Translations under genes and position numbers: made by a program
Shown here: in pieces, positions 6,346-12,868 of the stretch
How positions within the stretch are numbered: position 1 is the first letter of the stretch
How the letters are laid out: each line of letters opens with the position of its first letter
Notes under the pieces: generated by a model
The model's input: only the letters and a program-made list of their open reading frames with translations
The model's database searches: none
Told to the model about the DNA's origin: nothing
Source of the DNA: CAYVOX01 sp964453035
Lineage (GTDB): Bacteria; Chloroflexota; Anaerolineae; Anaerolineales; Anaerolineaceae
DNA: 12,868 nt
Assembly: GCA_964453035.1 (NCBI GenBank)
Contig: CAYVOX010000095.1
Location: 1-12,868 of the forward strand
Direction of reading: 5' to 3'

Positions 6346-6556
6346 TATTGAATATTCGGGGGTTGATTATTAAACGGATTGTTGGTTTTGTTGCTACAAT
6401 ATCTTTTTGGCGCATAAGGGTTTTAACAGGTGTTAATCCTTGACGAAAAACCTTCAGATTGGTTTGATATGCTTTGAGCAGCAAAACAGACATCTTAATG
6501 ATGGCGGCAATTGCAGGTATTATTCTTGCCAAACGAATGGGTAAAAGGAGCCGGTA
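6346..6556. other. Non-coding stretch between the sufR operator and the membrane-protein gene
   Basis: The full gap between sufR and the next gene is 305 bases (6252-6556). Beyond the sufR promoter and operator it holds an extended -10-like TGCTACAAT (6392-6400) that could serve the membrane-protein gene. It also holds a possible hairpin (TTAAC 6423-6427 with GTTAA 6432-6436, plus outer AAGG/CCTT) and a TTGACG at 6440-6445 without a good -10. A 19-codon open frame (6498-6557) ends in TAATG overlapping the next start; I see no ribosome binding site for it. Confidence 0.35.
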
Positions 6557-7291
6557 ATGATTGAGTTTTTTGCAAAAGATTGGAAAGGTGAGGCTTTCAT
6601 CCTGTTTGGACCGGCGCACCTGGCGTCGCTTGGGGTCATCGTTCTGTTGAATATTGTGCTGGTACTGTGGGGCAGGCGGGCCAGTGAGCCGGCGCGGAGG
6701 AATGTGCGGATCTTCCTGGCGGTTGTTTTGCTGGTCAACGAGCTGGCCTGGCACATCTGGAATATCTACGTGGGGATGTGGACGGTGCAGACGATGCTGC
6801 CATTGCACCTGTGCAGCATTCTGGTGTACGTCTCAGCGTATATGCTCATCACCCGCAAAGAAAGCGTTTACCCTTACACTTATTTCATGGGGATTGCGGG
6901 GGCGCTTCAGGCGCTGCTGACCCCTGACGCGGGGATTTATGGATTTCCGCATTTCAGAGCCTTCCAGACAATGATTTCGCACGGATTAATCATCACGACG
7001 CCCATTTACATGACCCTGGTGGAGGGGTTCAGGCCAACCTGGCGCTCGGCCAAGCAGGTCTTTGTGGGGTGCAATGTTTACATGGTGGTGATATTCTTTT
7101 TTAACCTGCTGATAGGTAGCAATTACCTGTTTATCGCGCGCAAACCGGAGACAGCCAGCTTGCTGGATGTGCTACCGCCCTGGCCGTGGTATATTCTCAT
7201 CATTGAGCTGATTGCGGTAGCGTGCATTTTGCTGCTTTATCTTCCGTTTGCGGTGAAAAACTGGCGCAGTCAACGGTCGAAGCAGATATAA
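6557..7291 (+). CDS. TMEM164/YwaF-like (TIGR02206) integral membrane protein, putative acyltransferase
   Basis: The 244-residue protein has about seven hydrophobic segments (roughly 22-39, 50-68, 82-98, 105-121, 140-157, 167-187 and 210-232). The LPLHLCS motif (82-88, with H84 and C86) at the start of the third segment and the histidine in FGPAHL (H21) match the TIGR02206/YwaF family, which is related to human TMEM164. In TMEM164 the equivalent cysteine is implicated in acyl transfer to ether phospholipids; extending that activity to bacteria is inference. The start ATG 6557 has AAAGGAG eight bases upstream. It lies between the two candidate SufR operators and reads toward sufC, but the sufC promoter begins after its stop, so it need not be part of the suf operon. 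Confidence 0.82.
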   Translation: MIEFFAKDWKGEAFILFGPAHLASLGVIVLLNIVLVLWGRRASEPARRNVRIFLAVVLLVNELAWHIWNIYVGMWTVQTMLPLHLCSILVYVSAYMLITRKESVYPYTYFMGIAGALQALLTPDAGIYGFPHFRAFQTMISHGLIITTPIYMTLVEGFRPTWRSAKQVFVGCNVYMVVIFFFNLLIGSNYLFIARKPETASLLDVLPPWPWYILIIELIAVACILLLYLPFAVKNWRSQRSKQI

Positions 7292-7293
7292 TC

Positions 7294-7323
7294 CAATATT
7301 TTATATAATTATAGTAAATATTG
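7294..7323. promoter_or_regulatory. Candidate SufR operator at the sufC promoter
   Basis: This is a 30-bp palindrome, CAATATTT-N14-AAATATTG, whose spacer contains the self-complementary TATAATTATA on the same centre. Thirteen of 15 base pairs are symmetric. Its last three bases are the TTG of the TTGACC -35 box, so a bound repressor would block RNA polymerase. It matches the site before sufR at 24/30 positions in the same orientation relative to the promoter. It starts 3 bases after the stop of the membrane-protein gene. Confidence 0.7.
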
Positions 7324-7349
7324 ACCTGCCCTCGTGGGTATGCTATAAT
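7321..7349 (+). promoter_or_regulatory. Main promoter of the suf operon
   Basis: TTGACC (7321-7326), an exact 17-base spacer and TATAAT (7344-7349), preceded by TGC as an extended -10, make a near-consensus sigma70-type promoter. The start site should be near 7356, giving a leader of about 85 bases before sufC. A promoter this strong fits an operon controlled mainly by repression. Confidence 0.82.
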
Positions 7350-7361
7350 ACCTGTTGAGGA

Positions 7362-7402
7362 TGAATATATATATTAGTTAATATAATAATATACTATATT
7401 CA
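7362..7402. repeat. AT-rich inverted repeats in the sufC leader
   Basis: Between the promoter and sufC the sequence is almost pure A/T. TGAATATA (7362-7369) pairs with TATATTCA (7395-7402) across 25 bases. Inside it, TATATTA-GT-TAATATA (7370-7385) is a 7-bp inverted repeat with a 2-base spacer. It could be a second operator downstream of the start site or a weak mRNA hairpin. Low complexity alone can produce such repeats. Confidence 0.4.
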
Positions 7403-7439
7403 ACTGCCGTGACTATGTGATTGATAAGGAGTTGCTTGC

Positions 7440-8216
7440 ATGTCAGAATTGGTCATTCGTGATTTGCGCGTGAGCATTGAGGATAAAGAGATATTAACGG
7501 GCGTCAATTTGACCATCCGCAAGGGTGAAGTACACGCTATTATGGGACCCAACGGAACGGGAAAATCCACCCTGGCGTACACCCTGATGGGGCACCCCGC
7601 TTATAAAGTGACGGGCGGAGAGGTCTGCTTTAAAGGCCAAAATATCCTAGAACTTGAGCCGGACGAGCGCTCAAGGCTGGGATTATTCCTGGCGTTTCAG
7701 TATCCGGTGGCAATCCCTGGCGTGACGGTGGCGAATTTTTTACGCACGGCAGTCAATGCGCGGCGAAGGGCTGAAAACCCGGCTGATAAGGGTATCCCGA
7801 TCCCGGAATTTCGCAAGTTGTTGAAGCAGAAAATGGAACTGCTGAAGATGGACAGCGCTTTTGCCGGACGTTACCTGAATGATGGGTTTTCTGGCGGCGA
7901 GAAGAAACGCGCTGAGATTCTGCAGATGGCGATGCTCAAGCCGGATATCACCATCCTGGATGAGACCGATTCAGGGCTGGATATTGATGCGTTGCGGATT
8001 GTATCTGAGGGGGTAAACGCCCTGCGAAATGAGGAACTGGGCGTATTGGTCATCACGCACTACCAGCGGATTTTGAATTACATCAAGCCAGATTTCGTTC
8101 ATATCATGATGGGGGGGCGCGTGGTGGAATCGGGCGGGGCTGACCTGGCTTTGCACCTTGAGGAGCACGGTTACGATTGGGTGCGCGAGAAGCACAACGG
8201 CGCGCTGGTTAGCTGA
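7440..8216 (+). CDS. sufC: SufC, ATPase of the SufBCD Fe-S scaffold
   Basis: The 258-residue cytosolic ABC ATPase has Walker A GPNGTGKST (36-44), the ABC signature SGGEKKR (151-157), Walker B ITILDE (170-175) followed by TDSGLD, and the H-loop ITHYQR (His207). FSGGEKKRAEI and LDETDSGLDIDALR are characteristic of SufC rather than of transporters. SufC dimerises when bound to SufB-SufD, and its ATP cycle opens the scaffold for cluster assembly. ATG 7440 has AAGGAG eight bases upstream. It is the first gene after the strong promoter and is followed by sufB after 28 bases. Confidence 0.97.
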   Translation: MSELVIRDLRVSIEDKEILTGVNLTIRKGEVHAIMGPNGTGKSTLAYTLMGHPAYKVTGGEVCFKGQNILELEPDERSRLGLFLAFQYPVAIPGVTVANFLRTAVNARRRAENPADKGIPIPEFRKLLKQKMELLKMDSAFAGRYLNDGFSGGEKKRAEILQMAMLKPDITILDETDSGLDIDALRIVSEGVNALRNEELGVLVITHYQRILNYIKPDFVHIMMGGRVVESGGADLALHLEEHGYDWVREKHNGALVS

Positions 8217-8244
8217 CGCGCCTGAAAACCAAGTGGAGAGCCGA

Positions 8245-9654
8245 ATGGGTGACAAGCAGCCTGATATTCTTAATGAATTAAGCGACTACCGGTACGGTTT
8301 TAGCAACCCGGATACTTCAGTTTTTCGGACGCGCAAAGGGTTGGATCGAGACGTCGTGACGCAGATTTCCCAAATGAAGGGCGAGCCGCAATGGATGCTG
8401 GACTTCAGGCTGAAAGCGCTGGAGCACTTTCAGCGGCGGCCGATGCCTAACTGGGGCGCAAACCTTGCGGGTCTGGATCTGGATAACATTTTCTATTACG
8501 TCAAACCGACGGATGTTGAAGGGCGCAGCTGGGATGACGTGCCCGAGACGATAAAGAATACATTTGATAAGCTGGGCATCCCTGAGGCGGAGCGCAAGTT
8601 CCTGGCGGGTGTTGGCGCTCAGTATGAATCTGAGATGGTGTATCACTCCATCCAGGAGCACCTTTCAAAGCAGGGTGTTATTTTCCTGAGCATTGAGGAG
8701 GGTTTGCGCCAGCATCCGGACCTGTTCCGCGAGTATTTTGGAACGGTCGTTCCGATTGAAGATAACAAGTTCGCAGCGCTGAACAGCGCTGTATGGTCGG
8801 GCGGATCGTTTGTGTATGTGCCCAAGGGTGTGAAAGTTGACCTGCCGCTGCAGGCATATTTCCGCTTGAATGTTGCGAATATCGGCCAATTTGAGCGTTC
8901 GATCATTGTGGCTGACGAAGGCGCGCAGGTGCATTATGTGGAAGGCTGCACCGCACCGACCTACTCAAGTGATTCGTTTCACTCGGGCGTGATTGAAATT
9001 GTCGTCAAGAAGAATGCGCGGGTGAGGTACACCACCATTCAGAACTGGTCGAATAACGTGTACAACCTGGTGACGCAGCGCGCTCACGTTCACGAGGGTG
9101 GGACGATGGAGTGGGTGGATGCCAACCTGGGCTCGAAGACGACGATGAAGTACCCTTCCTGCTACCTGCTTGGCCGGGGTGCGCGGGGTGAAATTCTCTC
9201 CATGGCGTTTGCGGGGAGTGGACAGCACCAGGACGCTGGCGGCAAGATGGTGCATTTTGCGCCGGATACCTCCAGCAAAATCACCTCAAAATCAATCAGC
9301 AAGGGCGGCGGGCGAGCCTCATACCGCGGGCTGCTGAAAGTTTACAAGGGCGCAAAAAATGTGCGCTCTAATGTTGTGTGCGATGCGCTGCTGCTTGACC
9401 CGCAATCACGATCGGATACTTACCCGTATATAGAGATTGATGAGGATAACGTCACCATCGGGCATGAAGCTTCGGTTTCAAAGGTTGGAGAAGAACAGCT
9501 TTTCTATTTGATGAGCCGCGGGTTGAGCGAAGAAGAGGCGACAACGATGGTGGTTTCGGGTTTTATCGAGCCGCTGGTTAAAGAGCTGCCGATGGAATAT
9601 GCGGTGGAGATGAACCGCTTGATCCAGTTGCAGATGGAAGGCTCGATCGGGTAA
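8245..9654 (+). CDS. sufB: SufB, Fe-S cluster scaffold subunit
   Basis: The 469-residue protein is full length for SufB and closely resembles the Gram-positive form, ending with FIEPLVKELPMEYAVEMNRL and QMEGSIG. The core beta-helix segment includes NVVCDALLLDP, SDTYPYIEID and HEASVSKVGEEQLFYLMSRG. At the place of the E. coli scaffold cysteine (Cys405) the segment reads DPQSRSDT, as in the Firmicutes type, so cluster ligands must differ from the E. coli model. SufB with SufC and SufD builds the nascent cluster from SufS-derived sulphur. I chose ATG 8245 because GGAG (8235-8238) precedes it by six bases; an upstream in-frame start lies inside sufC. Confidence 0.97.
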   Translation: MGDKQPDILNELSDYRYGFSNPDTSVFRTRKGLDRDVVTQISQMKGEPQWMLDFRLKALEHFQRRPMPNWGANLAGLDLDNIFYYVKPTDVEGRSWDDVPETIKNTFDKLGIPEAERKFLAGVGAQYESEMVYHSIQEHLSKQGVIFLSIEEGLRQHPDLFREYFGTVVPIEDNKFAALNSAVWSGGSFVYVPKGVKVDLPLQAYFRLNVANIGQFERSIIVADEGAQVHYVEGCTAPTYSSDSFHSGVIEIVVKKNARVRYTTIQNWSNNVYNLVTQRAHVHEGGTMEWVDANLGSKTTMKYPSCYLLGRGARGEILSMAFAGSGQHQDAGGKMVHFAPDTSSKITSKSISKGGGRASYRGLLKVYKGAKNVRSNVVCDALLLDPQSRSDTYPYIEIDEDNVTIGHEASVSKVGEEQLFYLMSRGLSEEEATTMVVSGFIEPLVKELPMEYAVEMNRLIQLQMEGSIG

Positions 9655-9690
9655 AGGTTTGAGAAATACTTCTGGGAGTAAAGCGTAGAT

Positions 9691-11067
9691 ATGACCGAAT
9701 CACCGCAGGTTGTCATCCGTTCCAGGCGAGCCCCGGCAGGCGAAGGGCAGGCGTTTGGATTCACTCGCGACATGGCGCGCGTTGATGGGCTGGATAAGAA
9801 CATTGTGGAATATCGCAACCGGGCGTGGGAGGCTTTTGAGCGGACGCCGTTCCCCTCCACTCAGGAAGAGGCCTGGCGGCGCACCGACCTGAAAGCCTTT
9901 TCGCCAAAGCTGCTGCGCATGCCGGAAATCGGCGCTTACACGCGGCTGCCAGCCTACCCAAAGAGCCTGCTGCAACCCCTGACCACAGGAGTACACGGTG
10001 GTCGGGTGGTGCTGCTGGCTGGCGGAAGCCAGGTTCAACTGGATCCGCAATTGGCGATGCAAGGTGTGGTGTTCACGGATTTGCTGACGGCAGAAAAAGA
10101 GCAACCTGAGCTGCTGGCGAAGGTGATGGGAAAAGTGGTTAGCCCGGAGGAAGGCAAATTTGCCGGATTAAGCGGGGCGCTGGCGCAAAACGGTGTGCTG
10201 CTGTATGTGCCGCGGGGCGTGGCGGTGGAACAACCCCTGCAGAGCCTGTTGTGGGGGCCGGGGCAGAACCTGGCGTACCTCTCGCATATTCTGGTTTACC
10301 TGGAAGATGGCGCTTCTGTAACTTATGTACACGAGGCAGCCTCTCCAAACGAGGAAAAAACGCAGGCAATGCATGCCGGTTTGGTGGAATTGATGGTGGG
10401 AGAAGGGGCAAGCCTCAAGTTTGTTGAATTGCAATCCTGGGGGGAGCATGTCTGGAACTTCAGCCACGAACATGCGCGCGTGGGACGCGGCGGCACCCTG
10501 GACTGGATTTTCGGCGCGGTAGGCAGCCGGCTGACGAAGAACTTCAGCGAATTGACCCTGGCAGGCGAGGGTAGCACGGGGAAGATGTCGGGATTTTACT
10601 TCTCTGACGGCATCCAGCACCTGGACCATGACACGCAACAAAACCACCTGGCGCCGCACACAACCAGCGACTTGCTGTTTAAAGGTGCTCTGCTGGATCA
10701 AAGCCGCTCGGTGTGGCAGGGAATGATTTACGTTGCGCCCGGCGCACAGAAGACGGATGGATATCAGGCGAACCGCAACCTTATCTTAAGCGAGCAAGCC
10801 AGGGCTGATTCCATCCCGGGACTGGAAATTCTGGCCGATGATGTACGCTGCACCCACGGCGCAACGGTGGGGCAACTTGACAAAGACCAGGTATTTTACC
10901 TGCGGTCAAGAGGTATTCCGCGCGATGAAGCTGAACGTCTTATCGTGGAGGGCTACTTTGACCCCATTATGCAGCGCATTCCATTTGAGGGTGTGCGGGA
11001 GCGGTTCCAGGCGGCCATCCATGAAAAGATGAAGGCATATCGCGCATTGCCAAACGCGCATGCATGA
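9691..11067 (+). CDS. sufD: SufD, Fe-S scaffold subunit
   Basis: The 458-residue protein is a SufB paralogue. The N-terminal helical part contains the YRNRAWEAFERTPFPSTQEEAWRRTDL stretch typical of SufD (about 37-63), then the beta-helix core, then DDVRCTHGATVGQLDKDQVFYLRSRGI, whose His389 corresponds to the conserved E. coli SufD histidine implicated at the SufB-SufD interface. It heterodimerises with SufB. The ATG at 9691 is preceded by GGGAG (9674-9678) at a rather long spacing of 12 bases. The gap from sufB is 36 bases. Confidence 0.95.
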   Translation: MTESPQVVIRSRRAPAGEGQAFGFTRDMARVDGLDKNIVEYRNRAWEAFERTPFPSTQEEAWRRTDLKAFSPKLLRMPEIGAYTRLPAYPKSLLQPLTTGVHGGRVVLLAGGSQVQLDPQLAMQGVVFTDLLTAEKEQPELLAKVMGKVVSPEEGKFAGLSGALAQNGVLLYVPRGVAVEQPLQSLLWGPGQNLAYLSHILVYLEDGASVTYVHEAASPNEEKTQAMHAGLVELMVGEGASLKFVELQSWGEHVWNFSHEHARVGRGGTLDWIFGAVGSRLTKNFSELTLAGEGSTGKMSGFYFSDGIQHLDHDTQQNHLAPHTTSDLLFKGALLDQSRSVWQGMIYVAPGAQKTDGYQANRNLILSEQARADSIPGLEILADDVRCTHGATVGQLDKDQVFYLRSRGIPRDEAERLIVEGYFDPIMQRIPFEGVRERFQAAIHEKMKAYRALPNAHA

Positions 11068-11105
11068 TAGAATAAATATGAAAATCCTTGGATTTGGAGA
11101 TTAAC

Positions 11106-11381
11106 ATGCCCCCATTTATGAAACCACCTGAGCCTGAATTCTCCTTTGACGTTGGCGATACCGTCGAGGTTTTTTGCGACCATGAAAAGAGTGGCCAACG
11201 GATAAGAGGATGGCTGAAAGGTATTGTTGTGCAGGTGGATGCTAAGATGGTGGCGGTTCAGTTCCGGTCCAATGTGTACCTGACTGACGGTTGGATGGTA
11301 CCAGACCATATCCTGTGGTTCCCGGTCAACTCTCAGCATTTGCGCCAACCGCTGCGCAAATCCCTGCGTTCTGAACTATGA
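11106..11381 (+). CDS. Unknown 91-residue protein inside the suf operon, SH3/Tudor-like pattern
   Basis: I do not recognise this protein. After a proline-rich start (PPFMKPPEPE) residues 12-75 read as short alternating strands: FDVGDTVEVFC, GWLKGIVVQVDAKMVAVQF, and then GWMVPDHILWFPV. This order, with conserved-looking glycines and tryptophans, resembles small SH3-like or Tudor/KOW barrels, which bind protein or nucleic acid; that fold is inference. It has one cysteine (Cys24) and no signal peptide or membrane segment. The start ATG 11106 has GGAG six bases upstream; a TTG at 11088 is less likely. Its stop overlaps the sufS start as ATGA, so it is translationally coupled to sufS. Its position between sufD and sufS suggests a role in, or regulation of, Fe-S assembly. 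Confidence 0.8.
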   Translation: MPPFMKPPEPEFSFDVGDTVEVFCDHEKSGQRIRGWLKGIVVQVDAKMVAVQFRSNVYLTDGWMVPDHILWFPVNSQHLRQPLRKSLRSEL

Positions 11382-12625
11382 GTCAATCCAATTCACTCAC
11401 CGCTGCGGATATCTTGCGAATCCGGGGGGATTTTCCGATTCTGGCGCGCCAGGTGCGAGAAGGCGTGGATCTGGTGTACCTGGATTCGGCTGCCACCTCG
11501 CAAAAGCCAGCAAGCGTCATAGAGGTGATGGACAGGTATTATCGAATGTCCAACGCGAATATTCACCGCGGGGTGCATACGCTGGCAGAGGAGGCTACCG
11601 CTGATTACGAAGGCGCTCGCCAGCGCATCGCCAGGTTCATCGGCGCGCGCAGCTCACGAGAAATCATCTACACGCGCAACACCACGGAATCCATCAACCT
11701 GGTGGCGAACAGCTGGGGCAGGGCGAATCTCAAGGCCGGGGATGTGGTCATTTTAACCGAGATGGAGCATCATTCCAACCTGGTTCCCTGGCAGCAGCTG
11801 GCTGCTGAGCGCGGGATCCGGCTGGAGTTCATCACGGTGACACCGGATGGGCTGCTTGACATGGCAGAGTATGAAAAGTTGCTGCAGCTTGAACCCAAAC
11901 TGGTGTCGTTTATGCACATGTCTAACGTACTGGGAACGATTAACCCAGCTAAGGAAATCATTCAGATGGCGCACAGGGTGGGCGCTTTAACCCTGGTTGA
12001 TGGAGCGCAATCCGTGCCACATTTTTCGGTCAACGTTCAGGAGCTGGATGTTGACCTGCTGGCTTTCTCAGGGCACAAGATGTGCGGTCCGACGGGAATT
12101 GGCGTGCTTTACGGCAAGGAAGCTGTTCTCAAAGCCATGCCGCCGTTCCTGGGCGGGGGGGATATGATCCGCAAGGTGCACCTGCGGTCGTTTGTGCCCA
12201 ATGAACTGCCACATAAGTTCGAGGCGGGAACGCCTTCAATTGCTGAGGCGATTGGGCTGGGGGCTGCAGTGGATTACCTGAAGCAAGTTGGCATGGAACG
12301 GATCGCGGCTGCTGAGCATGAACTGACTGCTTACGCGGTTGAACGTCTCCAGGAGGTTAACGGTTTGAACCTCACCGGTCCATCAGCGGAACAGCGCGGC
12401 GGGGTGGCGGCGTTTACGCTTAAGGGCATTCACCCACATGATGTAGCCCAGGTGCTGGACAGCGAGGGAATTGCAGTGCGCGCGGGACACCACTGCGCGA
12501 TGCCGCTGCACGATAAGTTCGGTTTGCCGGCCACGTCACGTGCCAGTTTTTACCTCTATACCACCCGGGAAGAAATTGATAAACTGATAGTTGGAATTGA
12601 AAAAGTGAAGCGGATGTTTGGATAA
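11378..12625 (+). CDS. sufS: SufS cysteine desulfurase
   Basis: The 415-residue PLP enzyme is full length for class II cysteine desulfurases. Visible are the N-terminal DFPIL and YLDSAATSQKP, TRNTTESINLVA (cofactor loop), TEMEHHSN, DGAQSVPH (PLP aspartate), the Schiff-base lysine in FSGHKMCGPTG (K234) and the persulfide cysteine in VRAGHHCAMP (C373). It removes sulphur from cysteine, yielding alanine and an enzyme persulfide that is passed to SufU. Its ATG overlaps the stop of the 91-aa gene (ATGA), and no separate Shine-Dalgarno is obvious, so it likely depends on coupling. It is separated from sufU by a single base. Confidence 0.97.
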   Translation: MSQSNSLTAADILRIRGDFPILARQVREGVDLVYLDSAATSQKPASVIEVMDRYYRMSNANIHRGVHTLAEEATADYEGARQRIARFIGARSSREIIYTRNTTESINLVANSWGRANLKAGDVVILTEMEHHSNLVPWQQLAAERGIRLEFITVTPDGLLDMAEYEKLLQLEPKLVSFMHMSNVLGTINPAKEIIQMAHRVGALTLVDGAQSVPHFSVNVQELDVDLLAFSGHKMCGPTGIGVLYGKEAVLKAMPPFLGGGDMIRKVHLRSFVPNELPHKFEAGTPSIAEAIGLGAAVDYLKQVGMERIAAAEHELTAYAVERLQEVNGLNLTGPSAEQRGGVAAFTLKGIHPHDVAQVLDSEGIAVRAGHHCAMPLHDKFGLPATSRASFYLYTTREEIDKLIVGIEKVKRMFG

Positions 12626-12626
12626 T

Positions 12627-12868
12627 ATGGACGACCTGTATCGAGAAGTCATTGTTGAACGGTATAAAAACCCTCAATTCTTTGGGGTGCTGGACCCGCA
12701 CGATATTTCGTTTGAGGATGAAAATCCATTGTGCGGCGATCACATCCGAATTGACCTGCGACTGGATGCAGATGGAAAGGTGAGCGAGGCGGCCTTTTCG
12801 GGGCACGGGTGTGCTATTTCGCAGGCTTCGGCGGATTTGTTGCTGGAATCGGTCATTGGCAAGACGCT
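12627..12868 (+). CDS. sufU: SufU, zinc-dependent sulphur-transfer partner of SufS (3'-truncated)
   Basis: The first 80 codons are present and the gene runs off the window. The sequence LYREVIVERYKNPQFFG, then NPLCGDHI (C36, D38) and FSGHGCAISQASADLL (C62), is the SufU/IscU-like signature. In Bacillus subtilis SufU the equivalent Cys, Asp and Cys plus a C-terminal Cys bind zinc; the last ligand would lie past 12868. SufU accepts the persulfide from SufS by a zinc ligand swap and passes sulphur to SufBCD. ATG 12627 begins one base after the sufS stop and has no clear ribosome binding site, implying coupled translation. Confidence 0.95.
   Translation, partial: MDDLYREVIVERYKNPQFFGVLDPHDISFEDENPLCGDHIRIDLRLDADGKVSEAAFSGHGCAISQASADLLLESVIGKT

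Noticed and set aside
6323..6808. Minus-strand ORF of 161 residues
   Set aside because: It is antisense to the membrane-protein gene and to the operator region. Its composition is biased (His/Pro/Gln/Arg) and no motif is recognisable.
8158..8244. Upstream start of sufB inside sufC
   Set aside because: ATG 8245 has a proper ribosome binding site and gives the expected SufB N-terminus. The extra 29 residues are a shadow of sufC.
1..12868. tRNA, rRNA, CRISPR array, insertion sequence or phage genes
   Set aside because: I found no cloverleaf-like sequence, regularly spaced direct repeats, transposase motifs or phage-like genes. Nearly all the window is explained by housekeeping-type genes.

Overview
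The window looks like chromosomal DNA from an anaerobic or facultative bacterium, most likely a Chloroflexota member of the Anaerolineae type. That assignment is inference from the gene content and protein style: SUF genes of the Gram-positive SufCBD-SufS-SufU kind with a SufR regulator, a selenocysteine peroxiredoxin, an SCP2-like protein and a DegV protein. I see no phage, transposon, CRISPR, rRNA or tRNA. UGA is the ordinary stop codon in several genes here (HAD, sufR, sufC and the 91-aa gene), so the one in-frame UGA inside a conserved gene stands out.

Left part (1-3893): a 5'-truncated alpha-oxoamine synthase gene (+), a degV gene (-), a HAD-superfamily gene with an unusually large insertion (+), and corA (-). 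These are single genes in alternating orientation with very short convergent junctions (12 and 9 bases).

Middle (3894-5251): an AhpC/Prx1-type peroxiredoxin whose peroxidatic residue is encoded by TGA. The frame stays open across the TGA, and a compact bacterial SECIS-like hairpin lies immediately downstream, so I annotate one selenoprotein gene at 4040-4750 rather than two broken ORFs. It has two in-frame starts, each with its own Shine-Dalgarno sequence, and it lacks the usual resolving cysteine. A strong hairpin terminator follows, then a small SCP2-domain gene and a second strong terminator.

Right part (5275-12868): an iron-sulphur cluster assembly locus. On the minus strand sufR (Fe-S sensing repressor) overlaps a MIP18/DUF59 (SufT-like) gene by ATGA. 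On the plus strand come a TMEM164/YwaF-like membrane protein gene and then sufC, sufB, sufD, a 91-aa unknown gene, sufS and sufU (cut by the window end), tightly packed and probably one operon. SufS and SufU would mobilise sulphur, SufBCD would be the scaffold, and the MIP18 protein would help deliver clusters.

The sufR and sufC promoters each carry a 30-bp AT-rich palindrome that ends inside the -35 box. The two sites are 24/30 identical when aligned in promoter orientation. This is good sequence evidence for one shared operator and for SufR autoregulation. The best candidates for something undescribed are this operator pair, the 91-aa SH3-like protein inside the suf operon, and the dual-start selenoperoxiredoxin without a canonical resolving cysteine.
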